Below are positions 52,812 through 60,870 of a stretch of 64,000 nucleotides of DNA, piece after piece. Numbering within the stretch: position 1 is the first letter of the stretch; the number at the start of each line of letters is the position of its first letter. A program made the translations under genes and the position numbers. This DNA comes from Rhizobium sp. S152 (lineage in GTDB: Bacteria > Pseudomonadota > Alphaproteobacteria > Rhizobiales > Rhizobiaceae). Below the pieces are notes generated by a model. That model ran no database searches. It had not been told where the DNA came from and saw nothing but the letters and a program-made list of their open reading frames with translations. The stretch spans positions 558,001 through 622,000 of the forward strand of contig NZ_JAUDRZ010000002.1 of assembly GCF_030380735.1 (NCBI RefSeq), given 5' to 3'.

Positions 52812-54866
52812 CTAGCGCAGGGCGGCCGCGATGTTGCCGCCGTCAACCGTCGTCACGTCGGCGGTCGTTCGCTCGGCCAGCGCGTGGTTGAGGAAGGCCT
52901 GCGCCACATCTTCGGCGGTGACTTCCTGCCCGAGCAAGTTGCCGCCCATGTAGTCCTTGACCGAGAGGCCACGGGCGGCAGCCCTTTTGGCGATCATCTC
53001 GTTGTCCAGCAACCCTGAGCGAATGCGATCGGCGTTGACGGCATTCGAACGGATGCCATCCGCGCCATGCTCCAGGGCGTATTGTCGCGACAGGAACAGT
53101 GTTGCCGCCTTTGGCAGACCGTAGGCGCCGAATTTCGCGCCGGGGTTGATCGCCTGCTTGCTAGCGTTGAAGAGCAGAGCGCCGCCGGTGCCCTGCTGTT
53201 TCATGATCCTCACGGCATTCTGGGCGACCAGTTGGTGTGAGAAGAAGTTCAGTTCGAAACTCCGGCGTAGCAGGCTGTCGTCAAGAGTTGCGATCGCGCC
53301 TTCCCACGCAGCGCCGGCATTGGAGACAAGAATGTCGACGCCACCGAAAGCTGCCACAGCACGGTCAAAAGCCGCCCGGACCGAGGCTGCATCGGTCACG
53401 TCGCAAGCCACGCCGATCGACTGGTTACCGATCGCCTTGGCGATGTCGCTTGCTCGGTCGCCATCAAGATCCGCAACCACGATATGAGCGCCTTCACGTG
53501 CAAAAAGCTTGGAGGTGGCCGCGCCGATGGCGCCGGCACCACCTGTCACGAACGCCACCTGTCCCGTCAACGGCTTCGGCTTGGCGCCGGCGAGCTTTGC
53601 CTGTTCCAAGGACCAGTATTCGAGATCGAACAGATCCGGCCGGCTTACCGGCTCAAAACGCCCGACCGATTCCGCGTCCCGTGCCGCCTCGATCCACATC
53701 TCGCCGACATCGGCCGCGATCTTCGCGTCCTTCAGCGTGCGGCCATGGCCGAACATGCCGAGGCCCGGAACGAGCGTCAGACGAGGCATCGGGTCCAGCA
53801 TCGTACGCTTCACGTCGTCGCGCGCGTCGTTTGCGCGGAAATATTGCGTATAGTCCGCGATGAAGTCGGCGACACGGGCGTCGATGACGCTGCGGTAGTC
53901 CCCGATCTGATCGGCGTCCGGTGTTGGCAAGACCATCGGCCCGGTCTTGATGCGGATGGAGAGGTCGGGCGTCGAGACACCCCGCGAGGCCATGTCTTCA
54001 ACCTCGCTGGCATTGACGAATTCGAGGATGGCGTCAGATGTGCGGAACTCGCTCACCATACGATCGTATCGGCCGTCACCGCGCGCGACGGCAACGGCTC
54101 CGCGCAGCATCGATGCGATCTCGCCGGCGGAAGCAATTTTCCGTGGCAGCGCCGCTGGGGTGAATGGATGCTTGCCGTTGTCACGCACATGGTCTTCGGC
54201 CAAGGTGACGTAGTAGATCATCCGGTCATAGGCTTCCTTGGCGGTCTCGCCGAAAGTGAAGATGCCGTGCTTATCGAGGATCAGGCCCTCGACGCTGGGA
54301 TCGCGATCGAACACCTCGGCAGCGGCCTTGGCGAGTGCGAACCCCGGCATGATGTAAGGCACGAGGCCCATTTTCGCGCCGAAGATCGCCTTGCTCATCT
54401 CTCTGCTGGCTGCCTGATCGGCAATCGCCAGGATCGCGGTCGAATGGGTATGGTCGACAAACTTGTGCGGAAGAAAGGCATGCAAGAGCGCCTCGACGGA
54501 AGGGTTGGGCGATGCCGGATCGACGAGATTGGCGCGCTGCAGCGTCACCATGTCCTCGTCCGACAATATGTCAAGCTTGCGAGCCTTGAGCAGTGACGCC
54601 ATCTTGACCGCAGGCAGCCCTTCGGGCTCGATCGTGCCCATGTCCCATCCGCTGCCCTTGACGCAGAGAACCTCCCATTCGTCGCCGACGATATCCTTCA
54701 CCACAGTCTTGACGGACGTGTTACCGCCGCCATGCAGCACCAGCCGTGGTTCTCCGCCGAGCAGCCTTGTTGTATAGGTCCTCAGGGCAAGGTCGCGATT
54801 GATGCCTTTCTCGCCATAAGCCGCGATCATTGCCTCCGCATCGCTGTCGCGCCAAAGATTCTTCAT
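52812..54866 (-). CDS. Bifunctional class II aldolase / short-chain dehydrogenase (RhaD-type fusion)
   Basis: 684-residue two-domain enzyme. N-terminal class II aldolase (about 1-410): RLVLHGGGNTSVK, VDHTHSTAILAIAD (metal His), LDKHGIFTFG. C-terminal SDR (about 430-684): VTGGAGAIGAAT, SNAG, catalytic YGLPKAA, VDGG. Homologues cleave rhamnulose 1-phosphate to dihydroxyacetone phosphate and lactaldehyde, then oxidise the aldehyde. Strong GGAGGATATC before ATG 54866. Here it would cleave the ribulose 1-phosphate made by the MtnK/MtnA-like pair (inference). No rhamnose isomerase or mutarotase is nearby. Confidence 0.82.
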   Translation of the reverse strand: MKNLWRDSDAEAMIAAYGEKGINRDLALRTYTTRLLGGEPRLVLHGGGNTSVKTVVKDIVGDEWEVLCVKGSGWDMGTIEPEGLPAVKMASLLKARKLDILSDEDMVTLQRANLVDPASPNPSVEALLHAFLPHKFVDHTHSTAILAIADQAASREMSKAIFGAKMGLVPYIMPGFALAKAAAEVFDRDPSVEGLILDKHGIFTFGETAKEAYDRMIYYVTLAEDHVRDNGKHPFTPAALPRKIASAGEIASMLRGAVAVARGDGRYDRMVSEFRTSDAILEFVNASEVEDMASRGVSTPDLSIRIKTGPMVLPTPDADQIGDYRSVIDARVADFIADYTQYFRANDARDDVKRTMLDPMPRLTLVPGLGMFGHGRTLKDAKIAADVGEMWIEAARDAESVGRFEPVSRPDLFDLEYWSLEQAKLAGAKPKPLTGQVAFVTGGAGAIGAATSKLFAREGAHIVVADLDGDRASDIAKAIGNQSIGVACDVTDAASVRAAFDRAVAAFGGVDILVSNAGAAWEGAIATLDDSLLRRSFELNFFSHQLVAQNAVRIMKQQGTGGALLFNASKQAINPGAKFGAYGLPKAATLFLSRQYALEHGADGIRSNAVNADRIRSGLLDNEMIAKRAAARGLSVKDYMGGNLLGQEVTAEDVAQAFLNHALAERTTADVTTVDGGNIAAALR

Positions 54867-54932
54867 GATATCCTCCTCCGTTCACGGCAAAGCCAGCGCC
54901 TCCGCACCCGCCATGCCCGACTTTTACTGAAT

Positions 54933-55904
54933 TCAGGTACCGCTGCCTGGCGCCATGGTGCCGCTCAAGCGATCGAGCAGGCGCCGTGCCATCGAAGCGG
55001 TGATGATCAGATGCGAAGCAAAGCCGCCCTTGATGGCAGCGACCAAAGGTTCCAGCTTCTCGTCCTCCTGCACGACCATCATCCGCTTCGGGATCGACCG
55101 GATGGAGTCGAGATCGGCAGAAATACACCGACGGTTGTGGGTGCAATCCATCAGTTGTCCCTCGCGGTCGATCACTTGGCCGGCGATGACACCCGCAGCG
55201 CCAGCTTCGCCCAGTGCCTTCATTTCCTCCGCCGTAAGCGCCCCGCACTTGACGAGATGGCTGTCGGCTTCGATGCCGCCAACGGAATAAAGCGCGAGCG
55301 TACAGTCCGGTATCGTGGCCAGTTGCTCCTGGATAACCGGCTCCTGCCGAAGCTCGTGCGCCAGCCGCTCGGAGCTCAGGACCAAGGGTGCATAGAAGTT
55401 GATACCTTCTGCGTTCAAGCGCCGTGCAATTTCCGTCGTGCATTGGTCGGGCCGATAGGAATAGGGCGCGCCGAGGTTTCCGCAAAGCTGGACCACCGTT
55501 ACCCCTTGCAGGTCGGCGAAGGGCATGACGTCGGCAATGTGATAGACGGTTCGCCCCCAGGCAACGCCGACCCTACCACCCTTGCCGATCAGTTCCAGAA
55601 ATACAGCCGCCGCCACGACCGGCATTTCTGCTGTTGGGTCCAGCGCATGCCGATCCTCCGGAACAATCCAGACGGACTTGAGGCCTATGGCATCTTCCAA
55701 CTGACGCGCCAGTACGTCGTCTGCGAAAAGCTGCGTCGATGTCGCGATATTGACGATGCCTGTTTCCCTTGCCCGACGCAGGTACATGGCAACGGAAGCA
55801 CGGGAAATATTGAGATGCTTGGCCACCTCATCCTGTCGCATGCCATGTGTGTAGTAGAGCCAGGCGGCTTTGTGCAGAACCTGGTCGGTGGGGCGTATAG
55901 GCAT
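54933..55904 (-). CDS. SorC family transcriptional regulator
   Basis: DeoR/SorC-type sugar regulator: N-terminal HTH DQVLHKAAWLYYTHGMRQDEVAKHLNISRASVAMYLRRA and a C-terminal sugar-phosphate-binding domain (GRVGVAWGRTVYHIADVMPF; LYSVGGIE; GVIAGQVIDREG). 323 residues. ATG 55904 is chosen because the upstream ATG 55937 overlaps the -10 box of its likely promoter. It precedes the aldolase gene and is the best candidate to bind the inverted repeat at 48935. Confidence 0.83.
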   Translation of the reverse strand: MPIRPTDQVLHKAAWLYYTHGMRQDEVAKHLNISRASVAMYLRRARETGIVNIATSTQLFADDVLARQLEDAIGLKSVWIVPEDRHALDPTAEMPVVAAAVFLELIGKGGRVGVAWGRTVYHIADVMPFADLQGVTVVQLCGNLGAPYSYRPDQCTTEIARRLNAEGINFYAPLVLSSERLAHELRQEPVIQEQLATIPDCTLALYSVGGIEADSHLVKCGALTAEEMKALGEAGAAGVIAGQVIDREGQLMDCTHNRRCISADLDSIRSIPKRMMVVQEDEKLEPLVAAIKGGFASHLIITASMARRLLDRLSGTMAPGSGT

Positions 55905-55935
55905 ACGGCATATTCCAGAAATGAACAGTTTCGAC

Positions 55936-55963
55936 ATTATTCACGGGCTCTGACAAAAGTCAA
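55936..55963 (-). promoter_or_regulatory. Promoter of the SorC-aldolase operon
   Basis: On the minus strand TTGACT (55963-55958), a 16-base gap and AATAAT (55941-55936). The -35 side contains TCAAAT, related to the operator arm TCAAATGTCAA at 48935, which hints at autoregulation. Confidence 0.55.
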
Positions 55964-56165
55964 ATAGTCTTCGGAGGGCCGGAGTGCAGCCGGGATGTCT
56001 AGCGCGGTCTGATTTTTAAAGTTCGGCCCGGATCTGCATATCGATAAGCCTTTGGTGAACGCAGGGAATTTGCGATGACTGGCGATGGTTGAATAGCGGG
56101 TCCCCAGTTCGTATTGGTTCACGGCGAAGTAGCTGGCTTCACTGATGGTAACCTGCACCCGTAGT

Positions 56166-56185
56166 CCGCTTTCGGCCCAAAGCGG
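56166..56185 (-). terminator. Hairpin downstream of the aldo/keto reductase gene
   Basis: CCGCTTT and AAAGCGG pair perfectly around a six-base loop, 43 bases after the aldo/keto reductase stop on the minus strand. No T-run. The sequence looks like one of the short palindromic intergenic units scattered in Rhizobiales genomes. Confidence 0.4.
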
Positions 56186-56227
56186 TCACTGACATCGAGC
56201 CGAGGAAGCAAAGCCGAAGCCCTCAAC

Positions 56228-57379
56228 TCATGACTTCGCAGGAGCCTCGACATCAGAGAATGCCTGCACGGCATCGGGTAGCCTGGCGCCGTTGATATCG
56301 ATCGCAGCAAGCGAGGCGTTCAGGTCGGCCAGTTCCGCCGCAGCAAACGATACACCGGGAGCTCTGATGTTTTCGATCATGTGCGCCATCTGTGTCGTGC
56401 CGGGGATAGGCACGATCCAAGGCTTCTGAGCAAGGAGCCATGCCAAGGCGATCTGCCCAAGTCGTGCCTGCTTTCGTTCTGTCCATTTCTTGAGAAGTTC
56501 GACGAGCGCCAGGTTGTGCGGCAAGTTTTCCGGCGCGAAGCGTCCCTCGATGCCGCGGATGTCACCCTTCGCGAAGGTCGTCTTGGCGTCAATCGCGCCG
56601 TTAAGGAAGCCGACGCCAAGGGGGCTCCACGGTACGAAGCCGATGCCCAACTCTTCACAGACCGGAATCGCGGTCTTTTCCGGTCCGCGCCAAAGCATCG
56701 AGTATTCGCTCTGGACGGCCGTGACAGGCACCTCCGCATGCGCGCGCCGCAGTGTTTTCAGTCCCATTTCGCAAAGGCCCCAGTGCAGCACCTTTCCCTG
56801 ATCCATCAAGTCCTTGATCGCTCCAGCGACGTCTTCGATCGGGACCTGCGGATCGACGCGGTGCTGGTACAGGAGGTCGATCCGGTCGGTGCGAAGTCGC
56901 GTCAGCATCGCATCGACGGCCACTTTGATGTGCTCCGGCCGACTGTTCAGTCCGGGTTTGCGCTCGCCTGTTTCGGGGTCGATGTTCCATCCGAACTTGG
57001 TCGCGATCACGATCTGGTCACGGAACGGTTCGACGCCCTCTCCAAGGATTCGCTCGACCTCCAGCGCACCATAGGCTTCAGCCGCGTCGTAGAATGTCAG
57101 GCCGTGATCGAACGCCGAACGGATGATGTTGTGCATCTCTGCCCGCGTCGGAATGGTCTGCTGGTAGGTGCGGCTCATGTTCTGGACACCCAGCCCGACA
57201 CTCGAAACCTCCAGCGATCCAAGCTTGCGCCGCCCTATCGTTGACGAGATCATTCCGGAGGAGGCCGACGGTGCCGATGTTTGAGCCAGAGCGGCGCCTG
57301 ACTGGACCGTTGCAGCGACGCCACCAGCGGCGAGCAGAAGATTGCGGCGATTGATCTGCATTCCCGTTTTATCTCTCAT
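56228..57379 (-). CDS. Aldo/keto reductase with twin-arginine signal
   Basis: NADPH-dependent aldo/keto reductase fold: FYDAAEAYG (catalytic Tyr), IATKFGW (Lys), LYQHRVDP (His) and SPLGVGFLNG. A Tat signal INRRNLLLAAGGVAATVQSG precedes it, so it appears exported, which is unusual for an enzyme needing NADPH; tightly bound cofactor could be carried by Tat. 383 residues. Start overlaps the previous stop by four bases. Last gene of the LysR-controlled operon. Confidence 0.82.
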   Translation of the reverse strand: MRDKTGMQINRRNLLLAAGGVAATVQSGAALAQTSAPSASSGMISSTIGRRKLGSLEVSSVGLGVQNMSRTYQQTIPTRAEMHNIIRSAFDHGLTFYDAAEAYGALEVERILGEGVEPFRDQIVIATKFGWNIDPETGERKPGLNSRPEHIKVAVDAMLTRLRTDRIDLLYQHRVDPQVPIEDVAGAIKDLMDQGKVLHWGLCEMGLKTLRRAHAEVPVTAVQSEYSMLWRGPEKTAIPVCEELGIGFVPWSPLGVGFLNGAIDAKTTFAKGDIRGIEGRFAPENLPHNLALVELLKKWTERKQARLGQIALAWLLAQKPWIVPIPGTTQMAHMIENIRAPGVSFAAAELADLNASLAAIDINGARLPDAVQAFSDVEAPAKS

Positions 57380-58113
57380 CTCATACCCTCTTGTTGATTG
57401 TCAGGCGCCGTCTGCCGGCGCGATGTGCGGCTAGCCCCCGAGCCACGGCCAGTGTTGCGTCGTCTCAGCATCGACATCACGTAATAAGTCACCGCAGCGT
57501 ACAGACAGATGATCGAGCCGTAGTTGAGGAGAAACCCGATGGCAGACTCGTTGAAGTCCCACATGTCGAGCGTGTAGGTCAGCATCAGCTTGGACCCGAA
57601 GCCCATCTCAATGGTGCTGTGGACACCCCACGCGCCAGCGGCGAAAGTCAGCAGGCGAAGCGCAACCGACCGAGCGCCGCTTGGCCTTTCGATGCCGAAG
57701 ACCCCGCGAAACACGTTCATCACAACCGCCCATCGGGTGCCGAGGTGAAGGGCCAGGATCATCAGCAGCCAATAGGCCGCGAACATATGGATCTCGCGAA
57801 CGGCAAACGCTCCATCCAAGGACAAAAATGGAAAGAGATCGCGCGAGACCAATGCGCTTGTAACGAGCATGACCGCCATCGCCACAGCGAGACATGCGAT
57901 GGTGACCGCATTCACCAGCCTGGAACCGTCGCCTAGATTCCGCGGGGCGTTCGCATACCATCGCCTGTTGAAGACGTTATGGACGATCACAAGCGCGAAG
58001 AGCGCAGTGCCGAACAGTTCGTGCGGCAGGTTGCCGAGCCACCAGTAGGCAAGGCACAGGACGACAAGAGCAAGGCCCCCAAAGTCGAGGATGAGGCGGA
58101 TCGGCAGCGTCAT
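57376..58113 (-). CDS. Membrane protein, DUF4405/cytochrome b-like
   Basis: About 245 residues with six or so hydrophobic segments; His residues in LVIVHNVFNRRWYA and MFAAYWLLMILALHLGTRW are placed as heme ligands of small b-type cytochromes. ATG 58113 forms an ATGA overlap with the P460-like gene; the longer frame to 58242 lies over that gene and is rejected. With the neighbouring c-type heme protein it could form a membrane electron path. Confidence 0.65.
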   Translation of the reverse strand: MTLPIRLILDFGGLALVVLCLAYWWLGNLPHELFGTALFALVIVHNVFNRRWYANAPRNLGDGSRLVNAVTIACLAVAMAVMLVTSALVSRDLFPFLSLDGAFAVREIHMFAAYWLLMILALHLGTRWAVVMNVFRGVFGIERPSGARSVALRLLTFAAGAWGVHSTIEMGFGSKLMLTYTLDMWDFNESAIGFLLNYGSIICLYAAVTYYVMSMLRRRNTGRGSGASRTSRRQTAPDNQQEGMR

Positions 58114-58586
58114 CAGTCGAACTCGAAACGCCGGATGTCGTTGAAGGTATAGAGGAACTCGCGGTCGGCGCGGGAGCTGTGGCAGCTCTGGCAACGGGCC
58201 GTGTTTTCGGCCGTGTTGATTGTTCCGTCCGGCTTGAACCACTGGAACTGCCAGTCCCCAGTTCGACGGGTCTCGTCATAGTCGGCACCCCATCCGGCGC
58301 CTTTCTCCATGATGAAGTAGCGAAAGACTTTCCCGTCGCGGTAGTCGACGAGCGCGAAGTGCGTGCCGTTCGGGACCGGCTTCCCCGCTTTCACGGCCTC
58401 GATCGCTTCGCGCGTCGTCATGATGTGTTCAGTGACCTCGCCGCGCGTCACCGTGGTGTAGTGAACGAGCTTGCTGATATCGGGCATCGTCGCCTTGGTC
58501 GGTTCGGCATCCACCTGCCAGCCGACCATGACGATGCCACATGCCATGGCGGCGAGTACGGAAAGTCGGGAACGAGCACGCGTCAT
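58113..58586 (-). CDS. Exported cytochrome P460-like c-type heme protein
   Basis: 157 residues: signal peptide (RSRLSVLAAMACGIVMVGW, cleavage near VDA), a P460-like body (HYTTVTRGEVTEHIMTTREAIEAVKAGKPVPNGTHFALVDYRDGKVFRYFIMEK) and one CQSCH heme site near the C-terminus. The heme c site shows periplasmic location. P460 proteins oxidise hydroxylamine or act in other redox roles; activity here is unknown. Confidence 0.75.
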   Translation of the reverse strand: MTRARSRLSVLAAMACGIVMVGWQVDAEPTKATMPDISKLVHYTTVTRGEVTEHIMTTREAIEAVKAGKPVPNGTHFALVDYRDGKVFRYFIMEKGAGWGADYDETRRTGDWQFQWFKPDGTINTAENTARCQSCHSSRADREFLYTFNDIRRFEFD

Positions 58587-58606
58587 TGCTGACCCTCCGA
58601 TGGTTG

Positions 58607-59083
58607 CTAGGAGTATTGGGCGTCAGTAACCAGCTCAAGCCAGTCGACTGACTTGCCGTCCATGGATTCCGAGAAGGCGATGTGCGTCATTTCATTCCCC
58701 GGAGATGCGCCGTGCCAGTGCTCCACGCCGGGCGGGATCCAAACGGTGTCACCGGATCGGATCTCCTGCTGCCGCCCTTCCCACATTTGGACGACGCCCA
58801 CTCCTGTTGTCACAATGAGCGTCTGACCGAGAGGATGGCTGTGCCACGCGGTGCGCGCGCCAGGTTCGAAATTGACGGTCGCACCGCCCACAGTCGCGGG
58901 CGCCGTTGCCTTGAAGTTGTCCATGACCCTGACGGATCCGGTGAACTTATCTGGGGCTCCGACGATCGCTGGTTGCGATCCGGCGTGAGTAATCGTGATC
59001 GCTTCGCCTGCCAACGCGGACGACGCAGACACGAACGCCGCGGCCGCTATTGCAGAAGCCACTGTTGGTTTCTTCTCGATCAT
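58607..59083 (-). CDS. Exported cupin domain protein
   Basis: About 158 residues: signal peptide (VASAIAAAAFVSASSALAGE), then one cupin barrel with metal motif 1 RTAWHSHPLGQTLIVTTG and motif 2 IPPGVEHWHGAS. ATG 59083 overlaps the stop of the AhpD-like gene. Similar small cupins with AhpD-like partners occur in rhizobial and burkholderial oxidative-metabolism operons. Substrate unknown. Confidence 0.78.
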   Translation of the reverse strand: MIEKKPTVASAIAAAAFVSASSALAGEAITITHAGSQPAIVGAPDKFTGSVRVMDNFKATAPATVGGATVNFEPGARTAWHSHPLGQTLIVTTGVGVVQMWEGRQQEIRSGDTVWIPPGVEHWHGASPGNEMTHIAFSESMDGKSVDWLELVTDAQYS

Positions 59084-59497
59084 TCGGCGAAGACCTCCTT
59101 GGCGATCGCCACCGACGAAACGGCGCTCGGCCATCCGGAGTAGAAAGCCATGTGCGTGATCGTCTCGACGATCTCATCCTTGGTGAGGCCATTCTGCAGA
59201 CCTAGGCGAACGTGCGACTTGAGCTGATCGGGACGGTTGAGCGCGATCAGGGCCGATATCGTCACCAGGCTCCGGTCCCGCTTGGACAGGCCGGGTCGCT
59301 CCCAGATGTCCTTGTAGAGTACGTCATCGGTCAGTTCGGCCAGTTTCGGGGCCGTGTCGCCCATAAGCTGCTGGGCACGAGAGGTCATCGGCTTGTCCTT
59401 CTGTGCATTGGCCGTCTGTGCGCATGCGATCCCCGGAAGGGCCGCCAAGACGATGCCGATTGAAAAAAAACGCGTTCAGGAACAAGTGGCGCGTCAT
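59080..59497 (-). CDS. Exported carboxymuconolactone decarboxylase (AhpD-like) family protein, frameshifted
   Basis: Body of about 95 residues: MTSRAQQLMGDTAPKLAELTDDVLYKDIWERPGLSKRDRSLVTISALIALNRPDQLKSHV, the CMD/AhpD fold but without the CxxC of AhpD. The natural start is ATG 59497 with GAGGAAG before it, but a run of eight T (A at 59463-59470) shifts the frame. With seven, it reads MTRHLFLNAFFFSIGIVLAA...ACAQT, a clean signal peptide joined to the body. As written only a shorter product from about 59448 or 59388 is possible. Slippage, a recent mutation or a sequence error could explain it. Confidence 0.7.
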
Positions 59498-59507
59498 CGC
59501 TTCCTCC

Positions 59508-60605
59508 TCAGACCAGCGTCCGGTCGAAGAACGGTGCGAGCTTCCCCAGCGCCGCATCAACGTACTCGGGAACCCAGTAGGTCTCGATGTGCTTGGCACC
59601 CTCGATCTTGAAAAGTTCCTTGTCCTTCGTACCCGTGGCTTTGGGGAAGGCGTCCTCGGTCATGTAGAGGGTGTCGGCGGCGGTTCCCGCAATCATCAGG
59701 AGGGGCACATCGATGAGACCAATCTCATCTGTGGCATCCCAGCGCATCAGGTCCATCAGGCTGCTCATCGTGTACTTGAAGGTCGAGCCGGGGTGCGCGT
59801 TGGTCCGCCAGTAGTAGTGATAGCCCTGACGATAGAGGTCGAACGGGAGCGCATCGATCTGCGCGTCCGTCAGATTAGCGTCGCCTGCGTATAGGACTTC
59901 GCCGCCTGAGGCTTCCTGCGCACGGGCCGCCGAAGCCTGCTGCAGCCGCTTCTGGATCGTGTCCATCTGCGAGTCCTGGAAGCCGTTGCGCCGGACGCGC
60001 CCGGAGTTGAACATGCTTAATGTCGCGACCGCCTTGAAACGCTTGTCAGTCTTCGCCGCGGCCAGCGAATAGCCACCGCCGCCGCAGATGCCGAAAAGGC
60101 CGAGGCGAGCGGTATCGACACCAGGGAAACTGCTGATGAAATCCGCCATCCCATGGATGTCCTCGATGCGAAACTGAGGCTTGTCTATGCTGCGCGGCGC
60201 TCCGCCGCTTCCGCCTTGATAGGCTGCGTCGGCGGTGATCGTGATGAAACCGCGCTCCGCAAGTCGCTGCGCATAGAGACCAGTCGTCTGCTCCTTCACG
60301 CCACCGTTGGGATGAGCGAGTACGATCGTCGGATATTTCTTGCCAGGATCGTAGCCAGCGGGCGTATAGACGTTCGCCACGATATCGAGATTGTTGAGCT
60401 TGTAGGTCACGGGGTGGATGTTCACCTTGCCCGGCTCGTTCTTCGTGATCGCCCCGTCGTAGACCAGCGTGAATGGATTCTGTTTGTAGTCGGCTGCCAC
60501 AGCTTCGATGGTGGTCATTGCTGGAATTCCTATGATGGCACCTGATATGATCAACGCGGTCGCGCCGAGAAACTCGCGTCGTCTGCTGTCGATGACATCA
60601 GTCAT
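59508..60605 (-). CDS. Exported dienelactone hydrolase-like alpha/beta hydrolase
   Basis: 365 residues with a Tat-like signal SRRREFLGATALIISGA and cleavage near AVAA. Alpha/beta fold: VLAHPNGGVKEQ, nucleophile elbow GICGGGGYS with Cys in place of Ser as in dienelactone hydrolases, LLMIAGTAADTLY and EGAKHIETY (catalytic His). First gene of the minus-strand operon behind a LysR-type operator at 60670-60712. Confidence 0.78.
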   Translation of the reverse strand: MTDVIDSRRREFLGATALIISGAIIGIPAMTTIEAVAADYKQNPFTLVYDGAITKNEPGKVNIHPVTYKLNNLDIVANVYTPAGYDPGKKYPTIVLAHPNGGVKEQTTGLYAQRLAERGFITITADAAYQGGSGGAPRSIDKPQFRIEDIHGMADFISSFPGVDTARLGLFGICGGGGYSLAAAKTDKRFKAVATLSMFNSGRVRRNGFQDSQMDTIQKRLQQASAARAQEASGGEVLYAGDANLTDAQIDALPFDLYRQGYHYYWRTNAHPGSTFKYTMSSLMDLMRWDATDEIGLIDVPLLMIAGTAADTLYMTEDAFPKATGTKDKELFKIEGAKHIETYWVPEYVDAALGKLAPFFDRTLV

Positions 60606-60669
60606 GTTCGGCTCCTAACGTTCGGTGTTCGATGATGTCGAAGAGAAGATAGCTGTTCGCGGCACGGGC

Positions 60670-60712
60670 GATTAGACGGCTAGTGCCGCTAGAGCCTATT
60701 AGGGCTCCTTAT
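60670..60712. promoter_or_regulatory. LysR-type two-part operator, copy 1
   Basis: ATTAGGGCTCCTTAT (60698-60712) with GATTAG (60670-60675), inner edges 28 bases apart. The GATTAG part lies 64 bases before the hydrolase gene. The same arrangement is found at 62660-62702 and, mirrored toward the plus-strand gene, at 63609-63651. Confidence 0.65.
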
Positions 60713-60870
60713 TAATCACGTCGACTTGATAAGCTGTGATGGAATAAAATCCCGCGACCTTCCGCCGGACGACAGACGCGGCCGGGCTGCGCGTAGCCGT
60801 ATGAAAGGCTTCGAATGGTTGGGCTAGGCAGAGGCCATGCTTGATCGGACGCCGATGGCGGAATATCCGT

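Larger units (their letters stand above)
55905..56227. other. Intergenic region before the SorC gene
   Basis: Contains the SorC promoter (55936-55963) and, farther from the gene, the hairpin at 56166-56185. Short open frames here (such as 55937-56158) have no ribosome sites or motifs and were not accepted. Confidence 0.45.

Noticed and set aside
52812..54866. Rhamnose catabolic locus
   Set aside because: No rhamnose isomerase, kinase, mutarotase or DeoR-type rha regulator is present; only the aldolase fusion resembles it.
54721..55485. 254-codon minus-strand frame overlapping the SorC and aldolase genes
   Set aside because: A frame-shifted shadow; contains out-of-frame pieces of both real proteins.
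53484..55967. Long plus-strand open frames (370 and 411 codons)
   Set aside because: Antisense to the aldolase/SDR fusion and the SorC regulator; no recognisable domains.
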